The notes beneath the pieces are model-generated. The model did no database searches and was not told where the DNA came from. It saw only the letters and a program-made list of their open reading frames with translations. From NCBI GenBank assembly GCA_024036415.1, contig JAMWET010001218.1, positions 248,001 through 312,000 on the forward strand: DNA of 64,000 bases. Direction: 5' to 3'. The translations under genes and the position numbers were made by a program. Positions 49,353 to 61,900 of this stretch are shown piece after piece (the first letter of the stretch is position 1; every line of letters starts with the position of its first letter). The stretch comes from Prochilodus magdalenae. Its lineage: Eukaryota > Chordata > Actinopteri > Characiformes > Prochilodontidae.

Positions 49353-52300
49353 TCAGTTATGGGACTCTTTAATAACCTGGTTGTGACTCTTCTCAAAAGC
49401 AGCCAACATGGATCTAAAGCTGCCCTTTTGTGCACCATGTGGTGAATGGCCTGAGGAACGGCCTGACTCTACACTGGAGAGGTCTGGTGGGGTTCTAAAC
49501 TCTTTCAGCTTCTCAGAGAGTACTCCTTTCGACCTGGAATGGTCCCAGACCCTCACTGTGAAATCTGCCTGGCCTGCATGCAGTGTTCTTCCTGCACACT
49601 TATGTGTAGGGCCCTGCATTGGTTTCTGTGGCTCTATGGCCACAGTATTGAGAGAATCATCAAATTTCAGCACCCTGCGAGTTCCCTCTAGGCCATCACT
49701 ATCCTGTTTGATTTCATTTAGGCAGCTAACGGTTTGAATCTTCAGAACTTTCTCCTGCTGCTGTGAACCAGTATGGTGAGCATCATCTTTTTTAAGCAGT
49801 TTGTCCTCCATGATGCTGGTGACAAAGTCCAGTGTTGAAAGATTCTCTGACACGCTGTCCTCAGCGTATTTCCTTTTTCGTGGCCTTCGGTGTTTTGTAT
49901 TGGGAGGAGGCCATGCATTTGTTGCTCTATGTCGTCGGCGGTGCGACTTGGTTTTGCTCTTGGATGCACCTCCAGCCACTGCATACCTTTCCCTGCAGCG
50001 CCTCAAGTTCCTTTGAAGCATAGACAGGATGTCACATTCCTCATTTGATAAAATATAATAAATAATACCACTACCAATTATACAAAATAGGCAATTGTAC
50101 CTAATTATAATATGCATGTTAAATTTTATTATACACTATGCAGTCAATAAGCAGATCAGTCCTGACTATATTGTCTTACCTCTTCAGAAAGATGTGAGGT
50201 CTCGAGCACAGCATCTTTGGCATTTCAGCAGTTGAATTCTTTACAGCAAGGTTCCTAATCCGCTTCAGGTGCACCCATAGCCTTCTACAGTTAAACAGTA
50301 TGATAAATACATAGTGTTTTTACCAAACACTAGAATCTTCACAGCGAGAGGCTGTAACTGTTACGTTAACATGTAATGTACCACATTTTAAAATATATTT
50401 CAATCTAAACAATATCTGCATATACCTCTGAAACGCACACATACCCTTTCACTTGCCGCCGTCTTTGTGGACACCAGATTTTTTTGAGCAACCATACATC
50501 ACATGACAGAGAGGTTGGATCTAAGAAGGATACACGGAGTAAAATGGATTTAGCAATGGAATCTGCGTGTACTGTAGGCAGTTCATGTGCGGAGGAATGT
50601 GTCATGATTCCTCCAGGTCAATGTGCAGGGCAGTAGACTAGTTAGAGGAACTGTTTAGTCATTGCTGCTCAAGGAGCTCACACCACTCACTGAAAGTAAA
50701 GGTTTACAAACATTTGCCAACAAAAAAATTAAAGACAATTTCATTTTTAAAGGTCTAGTTCCAATCACCATCTGTGTGAACAAATTCCCTAGCTATGAGA
50801 AACGTAAAACCATTCTAAATGGCTTTGTTAGCACCATAATCATTTAATAACAAAAAGATTAACAAATAATCAGTAGAATTCATCCCTAATTTTTTTTTAT
50901 CTGAATATTATAGTGACGTATAACTTGTTTTATGAAGCCAGCTCAGATTTTTGACTACTAACCGGAATCGATGGACTCGACTTCTTGACTCCACTTTAAT
51001 TTAACCATGACAGCACCAGAGCCAGTGATGAAGGAACCTCCTAAACATAGCTACAGTTTTAAACTATATAACATTTCTGCTTATTTCTCTTAATGAGAAG
51101 CTGATGAACTGAGAACTGAATTCTTTGAAAAAGAAAAAGTTGGATATAATCTTGTTCCTGTTTTTAAAAGGTTGGCTTCGTATTTGTAAGCTGCTTAGCA
51201 GACTTTTCTAGTCTTAAGTGATTCAACTGTTACTTTAATAGTGCACCAGGGTCAGAATGCAACTGGAGTGGCGTTTAAGGTGGACCAGATACTTTGAATA
51301 AGTAGAGGGCAAAAAAGCTGCAAATCTCAGCTTTATCTGTTTTTCCACAGTATTCTGTTTGTTGTTTTTTTTTTATGGCGGAGCGTGTCATTCTTTGTAC
51401 CAGTAATTAAACATTGTAAACACTGTCATTTTTTATTACAGCCTATGCATGTAATAAATTAAGAACTGTAATTTAGATTCAGATTCTTTCCCGCTTTACA
51501 CTTGTCTCTGTCTACATGTCCCTCAAGCAAATTACAATTTAAATAAATAAATAAATAAATCTTCAAGTATTTTAACACCAAGCCTTGTTTAAACTGCAAA
51601 TTATTGGCATATTCAGATTACAGACAGATTTTTAATTGTCTGGATAGCAAAAAACACATCAAACAATATTCAGAGGTAGTCTGATGTGATTCCTGTCAGA
51701 TTTTAACATGTGCGTCTTGCAAATTAGTGTGGACAGTCATCTCAAACGATCTAATTTGAGAAACAAATTCACACTGCCTTCAGTCTAAACAAACCTGTCA
51801 TGGCCAAGAGTTGAGCCCAACTCTCAGATGTTGTAGTAGGTTATTGAGAAAGTTATGGTTCCTCCACAGTACAGAGCACACTAGAAACTGTATTTCCAGA
51901 CATGTGTTCTCTCAACTTTACAATGCAAACATTTAAATATGAAACTGGTTACCTTTGTCCCTTTTCTTAGTTTTTGGAGGTCCTTGTCTTTTCATTTTAG
52001 TAAAAAGTTTTTCACATTCTGTGCACCTGAGTGGAATAGGCGCAGTGTGCGGGGAGCTGGGTCCTGAATTTCCAGAATCTTCAGAAAGGGTTTCATAGAC
52101 TTGACTGTCAAAACCGTTATGGCTCCCAGTGTAAGACTTGGAAGGACTATAAGAAGTCCATTTTTGTCCTGAAGAGTCCTTGTTCAGTCTGACTGTTTCC
52201 AGAGTGTCTTCAGCCATTGACTCCAAAGGTAAGGATATTTTTCGAAGCAGAATGGAAGCAGGTGTGCTAGGCCTTACCGTCTTTGACTTTGACTTATGGG

Positions 52301-52616
52301 CCTTGTTCTCCTCACCAGACGATAGCAACACAACATTATCCTCTTTACTCTGTGCTGGGCTGACATTCACAAGACAGTTGGTATCACTGTCACACTTGGT
52401 AGTGAGGTCAACGACAACAGGTGCTGGTGGGGTCAACAACTCGTCAACATCAGTGCTCACTAAGGAGCTGTCACTATCTGAGCAGAAAAAGTCAGGATCC
52501 CAGCTGAAGGTACTTTGCCCTTGACGCAAATTACTTTGTCTTGATCGGCTGTTGGTCTTCACAGCATCCTTGGGGGACACCTTTAGGTCCCTCTTTGGGT
52601 GCCTTTGCCGTTTCAT
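49353..52616 (-). CDS. Uncharacterised basic protein with SUMO-interaction-like motifs
   Basis: A hand-built model on the - strand: 52667-51953 (ATG at 52616), 50571-50445, 50284-50180, 50070-49353 (TGA). Phases agree throughout and give 537 residues from the ATG. The exon-A frame is open upstream to its acceptor, so the true N-terminus may lie in an earlier exon. Not recognised. Visible features: a basic start (MKRQRHPKRDL), an acidic Ser/Asp patch, a VVVDLT motif and a VVLLSSGEE motif that both look like SUMO-interacting motifs, a CTECEKLF CxxC pair, a compact region across exons B and C with LDPTSLSCDVWLLKKIW, and a Lys/Arg-rich stretch (HRRRHRATNAW, KHRRPRKRKYAED) that should be a nuclear signal. 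There are no membrane segments. The conserved-looking exon B-C block is probably the folded part. The gene is divergent from adcy10. Confidence 0.7.
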
Positions 52617-52667
52617 TGAGGAGGAAGAGATGGTGTATTCCAGCTTACTAAGAATTAATATCTCCTC

Positions 52668-54820
52668 CTGCAGGTTGCAGAAAAAAAACAAGTCAGTTCT
52701 GCTTACAGACACAGCAGTAAACATTTAGCTGAACAACACTTATGTAAGCACATAAACTGTGTATTATACTGTTGCCTAGCTTTTGTTGTTGTCAAAAACA
52801 TAATGTGCATATACGACATACAGTCATTTCTACATTTCTGATGTATTACTTTGACATTACCTTCATAGTATGTCTTGATTCCTGCCTTTCAGTGTGTTTT
52901 ACAATGTACTTAACCCTGCAAGGTGACATACAGTATCTATAAAAATTATATATTAAGTCATCTCAAGGTATAAATACACCAGAATGTGCAATTCCATATA
53001 CACACAGTATACACACACAGACAGAGAAACAGCATTTATCATATATATAGTGCATTTATACCACCAGATAACTTAAAATGTAAAGAGATGGTTCACCAAA
53101 ACATGTCATTTAATGCTTTGTAGCTACTTCACATACCAAACATACCTGCTGGGCTGATATGCAACATACAGGAAACTGTGCCCAATCTGTGATTTGATTA
53201 CATTCACAATACTAATCTGTATTTTGAACAACATCTGAATAAAGAAAAATGATAACTATAATAATAATAGTTGCACCGTTTTCTAATGATCTTAGAGCTG
53301 GGAGACAGGCGTGCTGGAGCAATGTGCTGATTATTTATAAATGTTGGTGTTTGCAGTTGCATTAGATGCCCCAAAATGTATGTTATTCACGATGCACACT
53401 GTCACAGTCTGAATTGCAATATCACAGATCTCACGATGCACTCCATTATTCCCTATCCAAAGTAACCAGCACACTTACACGTCTACTTAGTGTTCATGGT
53501 TAGTGGTGACAGTAAATTAGGCTAATCATAAAACTTATTATTCACGATTAGTCCTCACAACACCCCACCAGTAACCCACCACCACAGATTGATTAGTAAA
53601 TTAAAAATATTTTATGCCAAAACTTTATCATAAAACAGTATCTCAGATATCAGGGAGCATTTATCTTAACACTTCATGTGGCAGGACTAACTTTTTGTAA
53701 GGAAACTTTCAGAGGCATTAAACTCTCCAGATGTCTGGTTCCTATCACAACACCTGTGAACAACTCAAATTTCTTGGGAATAAAGCATTTTACTCTGAAC
53801 GACTGTGTTTATATCCCAATCATTACATTATGTCTGGTGTTCCCCTTAGCATAAGCACAGCAAACTAGCTGAGGTGGGCAGTGCCTCAAACCGTCCTCAA
53901 AAGCGTATGGTGCTTCCCAATTGTGTACTTAACACTAATGCTAACCAATGTTTAAGTATGTATTGTATCGTACAGATCCGAATGTCAACGTTGAGTAGCC
54001 TATACTCAAAAGTCCACAATGCACACACAGAACCAGTTGATGTTTGAGTACAGTAATGATGGACACCACTGTCCCAATGCAATGGGAAATGGATTGGGAG
54101 CATCTTCTCATGTCTGGAATGAAGCTGGGGTGGTGGCAGCATCACCAGAAATAGTGTATAAATCTGCCAGAACAGCCTTTAAAAACATATTCTAGTAAAT
54201 AATGTGTTTATTTGTTTGCGTGTTGCCTTAAGACATGAGCTTTTTTCACTTCCTGGTAATAAGAAACGATGCAGTGTGTTAATATTGTGTGTACTAGCCT
54301 GCAGAACTCTATTAAGATAAGTACAGAGTATATACTGTGTACTGTTAGTATGTTGTACACTATTGAAACACAGCCACAATTAAGACCCAGTCTTAGCTTC
54401 CTAGCCTGAATCTTAAAAGGCCCTTTACTCCCTAAACAGTCCACTACACTGGTCATCAAACTGCACCAAATGTTAAATAGGGGTTGCGGAGGACTGTCTA
54501 GTGTACTAACTGTTAAGCAAATAAACCGTTATTTCACGACCTGCATAGTGCACTACCTGGGAGGTTCACTAGGAATCTATTTGAGACTCAGCCTTCTACT
54601 TCTGGCATGTCATCCATCAGTTAAGGACTAAAGCGCCATTATTCTTCTCAAAGACATTTCGTCTTCAACGTCAACATAGGAACCAATAGTGAATAACTAA
54701 ATAAAACCAAGGAACACGTTCATTAACGACCTAAATCCCTTACAGCCAAACAGTTAGCTAGCTACACTGCTAGGCAGCTAGTCACGCTCCAGCTGGCAAA
54801 GTCTAAGAAAATGTCTTACT
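52668..54820 (-). other. Probable 5' intron of the uncharacterised gene
   Basis: Between the exon-A acceptor ('ctgcag' before 52667) and a donor-like 'cgaagtaagac' at 54820 no coding exon could be supported. An interspersed repeat related to 22840-23400 and 35880-36060 lies at 53690-53830 ('ggttcctatcacaacacctg'). Confidence 0.4.
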
Positions 54821-55924
54821 TCGTCATCTCACAACGTCTGTACTCGGTTTGTTTTATCAAGTCCATCCCCAATACTTGCTGAATTATCAAGCCAGGTATG
54901 TATAATCCTCGACGACAAACATGCGCACATGTAAGCTGTCGCTTTTTCCAAATTTGTATGAGTCGGAAAGGAAACTCCTTCCACTCCTTTCAACACACCC
55001 CGCGAAAACTGAAGCTCGAGCAAAGATGGAACTAACCACCGAGATGTTACACTAGCAGGATTACGTCTGTGTTACTACAGCGGTCGAGACGCAGACCTCA
55101 CCATAAGCTTGCGCTCTGATGAAAATATCCGTGGTGCTACATTGTAGCTGTGGCAGATAGTTAATGTGGCAGGTATTTAATACTATTTCCTGTTTTTCTC
55201 TTATATTTTGGCATCTCTACCTCTTTAAAACATCTCTGGCGTCAGACTTCTTCATGGCACAAAGTTTGCCACCTGTCGTGGTACAGAGCGCGCCACCTGC
55301 TGGAGAGGAATGTTACACCGGCGCTTGTACAACCCATCAGCCTGTTTGTGGTTATTGGTGGCCGTTATAAAGAGCTCTGAACTGCGAATATGTAACTGAT
55401 AATTCAGTGATCAAATAATTAAATAATTGCGCATTTTACGAGCAGATATACATTATTAATTAACGTTACTGTAGTCATGTAAACATGATCCTGTGTTTAT
55501 AAAAGTTATTCGCCCCATTGTAAGAAAAATAAACAATAATGGCGCTTCATCGATTAAAGTGAATGGGGCGAAACAGGGTTCATTTCCTGTCTTCTAAAAT
55601 CTTGCGTCAACAACTTCGCCTCAAAATACCAACATGACCCTTACATTTACAAAAATGGTCATTAATATCATATTATTAATATTAAACGTGGGGGAATCGC
55701 CAAAGTTGGCTGAAATAGGCGGGATTCCTGCTAGTGTGAATGGGGCTCGAGTCTATGTTGCTTGCTTAAGGATGGAACACAACCACACGATTCCCGGAAA
55801 TCTGCTGTAATGGTGACTCTTGACTTTATATACGCTCTCTGGCCTCCCTGAACTCAGAACGCCAAAACCTTTTGAACAGCAACTTATCGGAAACGGCCGT
55901 TGGGAGTCGGCCGAAGTCGTTAAC
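54821..55924. promoter_or_regulatory. Divergent interval between the uncharacterised gene and adcy10
   Basis: The only stretch that can hold both promoters. A possible first exon of the - strand gene ends at 54820. The adcy10 ATG is at 55925, with an in-frame upstream ATG at 55820. GC is moderate with scattered CpG and no TATA box placed. Sharing of one bidirectional promoter is an inference. Confidence 0.4.
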
Positions 55925-58900
55925 ATGCTAAAAGTAAACGAAGCGGAAAAGAGTTCCCATAAAATTGGCAATATAGCCGCACACGTCCCCGACATTGTGG
56001 TGTACAGCTCTCTAGACAAGAAAATCCCATACGCCGAACAGTTCTATGGCGTTCTGCTGTTTGCAGATATCTCAGGTTAGTTTGAATAACGTTAGTTAGC
56101 TAGCTAGTTAGCCTAGCTATGTGGCGAAATGCCGAACAAAACATATATATTTGTCAGATTATAATAAAACATTTTTAATCTGCCATATTACTAGACAACG
56201 TTAGTTTATATATATAATAAAGACCGATATTAACTAGATATACAACTCTCTTGGACGTTGAAGGACTGTAAGCTGCAGACAGGAAATACGTCATCGTTTT
56301 AGATTTGATTTTGTTTGTGTGAACTTGGACATACAGTGGCCATAAAAGTATTTGGACCTTCTAATTATTAAAGTACTTTAACCGAGTTTATGTTACATTA
56401 TATGTTTATTATCTTGTTTCTTAATGAAACCTAATTAAAGCTGCTATAGAACACATTTATTCCGCATTAAATTGTTCTTTGATGTTCTACATAGAAAATG
56501 CTCACATGGAAACTTTGGCTTTAAGTTTTTTCCAGACAGTGAATGATGATAAATTTAGACTGATATGGTCAATATTTACTGAGCTACACATACAAAAGTA
56601 GCGTCTCTTGGTTTGGCATCAGGCTGGCTAATGCAACATGCCAGACATCTTGGTATGGAGTTGTAGAGGCTCCTAATGGTGTCCTGTGATAATCCATCCC
56701 ATGCAGCTTGAATATTCTCACACAGCTTCTGCAGATGTTGCGGTAGGAGTGGAGGTGGAGTGACACCAGGCCTTCTGGATGTGTGACGTGCGACAACAAA
56801 CTGTTCATCTTACTATTGACCACGGTGCCTCCACATACAGATTCGCTAGTCATCTCCGCCAAGACAAAAGCGGGACTCGTCACTGAAGATGACCCGCTGC
56901 CATTTCGAGTCACTCCATGACAGTCTGACACCTTTTTTTTTGCAGTGTTAGGGTTATGTTGCCATAACCGAAAAGGTTGCTGTAAGCAAAGGGTCTGCAT
57001 GGGGCTGCCTGAGCTGGACTGCTTGCACTAACAGGATGACTTATTGAGGACATCACTGCTCAATGAATGTTCACAGTCATGCCTGTTGGGTCTGTCAAGT
57101 ACAGCGATAAGGCCTGTCCTTGCTTACATTACATGTGGCAGAGTGTGGAATTTGGATTATTGGCATGTCTCACAATGTCAAAAATTTTAACCCTTTTTTT
57201 TTCTTGTAGGATTTACTGCCTTAACCGAAAAGTTCAGCTGTAAGAAAGGATATGGGGCAGATGAGCTGACTCATACACTCAACAGCTACATTGGAGACAT
57301 AGTTAAATGTAAGTCATGATTTACGTTCTCTAGTGTTGCTTATAAAGTGTAAAATCGCAAGATTTTCTAAGTGTGTCGTATCAGATGATTAGTTTGCCAT
57401 TCATATGACAAAATGATTTTAACCTTCACCATTATGTTACAGATATCCTTGCACACAGAGGGGACATTCTAAATTACGCAGGTATTGATCCTTATTTTAA
57501 CATAGAGGCCTTCTCGGAACATACAGCACTAGACAAATGTCAAACCCACTCTTCATTCATGCAATTTTAAGTTAAACAGGCATTAAGTTATTAACTTTTC
57601 AGTGTCAGCAAAAAACTAAATGCTTTTATAATAATATATATTAATAAGCATAATTATTTTAATATATAATGTTTCAAATGTGTATTTCAGTAAATAACTA
57701 AATATAATATACCTTTTTGGTATTTAGTGTCCAGTCTTTTCACACAGCCCTTTGAGCTGTACTGCACCGTTAGTAAACGTAGTATTTCCAGAGTATTTTA
57801 TTTGTGTACAAAATTCTTTCCAAATGTTTGGACTAACTTTCTCCACTGTCTGCCATATCTGCTGACAGCTAGTGCCATCTAATGGACTGAAAATGCAAGT
57901 GTTTGCATTATTTTTCATATTTCTTTCATATTTGCAATATATATAATAAAATATTGATACTTAGCATCCATTCTTTGATAAAATATTGCTATGCAAAGTA
58001 TCACAATATTATGCTGTATCGATTTATCATAGTTTTTTCATTGTTTATCTTTGGTGGTTTACAGGGTCTAGCAGGGTTGTTAAGAGTCCCATTATCTCAG
58101 TATCTTTTAATAATTGTTTTATTCTTTCCGAGTTTAACTGCCTTCCTTATGTATGTGAATTATTGTACAGCAAATCTCCTCAGGAATATCTGCAGAAATA
58201 CTAGTATAAATAAGTACTTTACGATGTGTTCACTGGAAATTAAATAAAGGGTGGTCTTTATTTCTTTATATCTTCGACTTTTGCTCAGTGCTGTATTTGT
58301 ACATATATCAATGCATGGATCTTACGCATGATATCATCTCCAGGTGATGCAATTTTAGCTCTGTGGACAGTGGAGAGGTCACAGCTGAGTGAGGTCATAA
58401 GTTTGGCTGTCAGATGTAGTCTCAGCATTCAGGAACACTGCGGCGTCCGGAAGACAGGCGTTGACTGTGATCTGCGTGTCAAGATAGGTGCTGGTTTAGT
58501 TCAACAGAGAGCGCAAAGCAGTGAAAGCAGTGTCTTTTCCATTTGGGTGTCACATTAGGCATTAGCTTTTTTTTGGATACGGAGGTAGCAATACAATCCA
58601 TGAAAGAAAACTTGATATTCCCAAATGAGCAATCCACCAAAGTGTAAAGAAATTCTCCCTGCACTGAATCTGAACAGATTTGCCCTTAAAATGTAAAAAA
58701 AAGATTTTTAACTTCTGCATTATAAACAGGATCAAAGGGTACAAAAGCCTTGATACGTGTCACTGTCTGAAGAAAACAAGGAGAGGCCAAAAACCTAGTA
58801 TATTTTTGTTAATTCTGTGTCATTTCTGTTGATCCATTCATAATGAGGTTTTCACACAATGTAAACAGCAGCTCATCAATTGATGCAGAGTAAAAAAAAA

Positions 58901-61900
58901 GAAAGAAAGATGTTTCATGTTTTTCTTTTGACAGCGACATCATGTAACTCATAATACATTGGTGAAATTTGTGTATCGTTACACACTTGTTTTTTTTTTT
59001 TATTTGATGTTACTTGACTACGACTGACACCATTTACCTCCTATAGGCATCTCAGCAGGGGTACTTTCCAAAGTCATTGTGGGAGACGAGACCAGTCATT
59101 ACTATGTTGTGATTGGCCGAGCTGTGGATGAGGTCAGATTGGCTGAGGGTTTGGCAGAGGCAAGCACAATTATTCTCTCCCCTAATGCGTGGGAGCTCTG
59201 CAACAGGACGGACTTCGTCATTGACCACATTGAGAATGAACGAGCTGTCAAGGTTGGCCTTTACCTTAATATGACCAATAGGGCAACTGTTTCCGAATGT
59301 AAGATGTTCATTTATGGGTGGTTTTCCTAACTGTACCAACTACTAATACATAAAATGTTGATACAGGTGCGATACCTAAAGAGAGTACCTAACTTTTCAG
59401 TGCAAGATTATCTTCAGGAGATAGGGAAAAATGTGGAACATGAAAACTTTCAGCAGGGTAAAACAGATTTACTTATTCATGTTGATTGTGACACGTCTAC
59501 ATTTCCATTCATGTTATATTCCTAAGGGAAAGTTTTATCTCTTCAGATTGTCTAAGAAAAGCCTCCAGGTTAAAACCTCATGTTGAGAGGGAGAACATCA
59601 TGCGAAAATACATAATGAAAACTGTCTTGCAAAAGGTATGTACTATTCAAAACTATGTCACAACATATTAGAAGCTCAAACATCGCATTACTGTAATATC
59701 CATGTCATGGGAATATGTTTTTTTTTCTGCCTAATTCATTAGATTGATGACAACCAGCCCCTGGAGTACCTGTCAGAGATAAGGCCTGCCACCATTGTGT
59801 TTGTAAATTTGCAGTTTGAAGATGTTAATAACGACATGGAGCAGTGTGTCGCCATTCACAAAGCAGCCATCAGCATTGGCCAGCAAATGCTCCACCACCA
59901 TGGAAAAATCAACAAGGTTTTCATGTTCGATAAGGCAAGTTTTCCAGATTTCACTTAGTGGTAACACATGGATCCAAAGTAAGAGAGCCAGAACGACCTT
60001 GCTTAGGCTATCGCATGGCCTAGGTTAGAACAAACTTACCTTTAGAAACTAATACATTGCTACTCTAGTGATCCAGTATTGTCCAGTTGTGGTGTTACTT
60101 AAAAAAATAAGTATCAAGAAAAAATATATTATAAGGCATTATAAGACTTTGGAAACTTGTACTGTTGTCAAAGAAGTATTATTTATACCTTTATAGTAAT
60201 TGTTATTCACCAATTTTATCTAGTTCTACCAATTATCTAATGCTATCTAGGTGAGGTGTTGTTCAAGTAAGGAATGTAAGTCTGACAGTGTGGAGTTTAA
60301 GTAATAATAAATAAATAATAAATTTTACTGTAAAGTGTACATGCGTGAACAGGCTATATATATAGTATATAGGGTAAGTAGCTCATTTTTACTTTTCTGT
60401 CTAATACTATGACTGTGTTTTAAAATGTGTGATTATATTCTATAAATAAAGGTTCAAGCTTGTTTGTAAGCAGACAACTTTTTTGACTTGAGACCTGACC
60501 ACTAAATGTAGTGTGCCAGACTGACAGTAAGTTGTGGTTGTGATGTCACAACACACTCATCGACAGGCAGTTTGCAAGCTTTGTGTTACTAGGTTAAATT
60601 TCCCCATGGAAGACAGGTTTTGTCCGATAATGAAGACCATGAATTGACAATTTGACTCTCTTAAATTGAGAGAATAATATAAAACAATTTATCTGTCATC
60701 TTAAGAGCAAAGACACATTCCATTTCCATAATTTTGCAAAGCTAAATATGAACTCTGCTAGTGCAAATTTATCAGGCTTCTGTTGTATGCTTTTAGGGCT
60801 GTACATTCCTGTGTCTGTTTGGCCTGCCTGGGGATAAGAGAATAGATGAGAGTGCTCACGCGCTGCAGGCCGCGTACAGTATACAAGAGGTCTGCTTCCA
60901 AGAGATCAAGATCCTCAAGTAAGGCACGGCAAGGAGCCCCAAACTGAATTGGAAACTGAATAGTTCTTTATTTTATCCACTTGCATATAGTTACTGGCAG
61001 GGTTGAATAGTTACAGAGTACGTGTAATAGTATGACAAATCAGGATACAAAAAAATTCATTACAATTACAGAAAAATGACAGGAATCAAATTACAGGTAC
61101 ATTATTAAACTGATTGATTACCAGCAGGATTACACTTAATTGCAAATTTGTCATATTTTACTGGAATTAAGTTTCATTTATTATTGTGTCACATGCACCA
61201 TGTAGATAAAATTTTATATATATATGTGTATATATGGGGACTGAGGAGGGATTGAGGGGTCCTTCTGCACACGAACAGCAGTGTTCTGTTAAGCCAGTCC
61301 ATAGAAATTTTAAGTTTTACTGCAGCAAACTGATTTGATCTGAAAGTAAACACTTTTACTGTCACATACTGCTCCTGGAGTGAGGGGTGCAAAATTTGAA
61401 TACAAGTAAATTGTCCAAGTAAATCTGTAACTGAGACAGTTAGCTTCTATTGAGTTCTCCTATGCGAACCAATACATTTTAAACTCATCGTACATTCACG
61501 GTTACAGCAGCTCATAGAAATCAATTTATAAGGCATTGTTACTCTATGTCTTATTTTTTACACCATTTTGCCAGCTGCCCTTTATGTTGAGCAAATATGT
61601 TGTGTTGGGACGTATCCTGAAACTTTAGGATAGTATGCCAGTATGAAGCACCTACTAATTAGGGATGTAGTGTTCATCACAGTAAGAAGTAGTATGTGTG
61701 CCCCTGCTGTAGGACCTTCTCAGCAGGTGTGACTACTGGTCCAGTCTTCTGTGGTGTGATGGGCCATCCTCTGAGGCATGAGTACACAGGTAGGTTATCT
61801 CACTTACCTAACATCCTAAGGCACTCCGGCCTCTGAATTTAACCTTTGCCTTTGTGTCACTTCTGTGCCCTGACAGTAATTGGGCGAAAAGTGAACCTGT

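Noticed and set aside
54829..55023. Coding first exon for the uncharacterised gene
   Set aside because: The donor at 54820 is plausible, but joining its ATG frame to the 52667 exon gives an immediate stop, so at most it is a 5'UTR exon.
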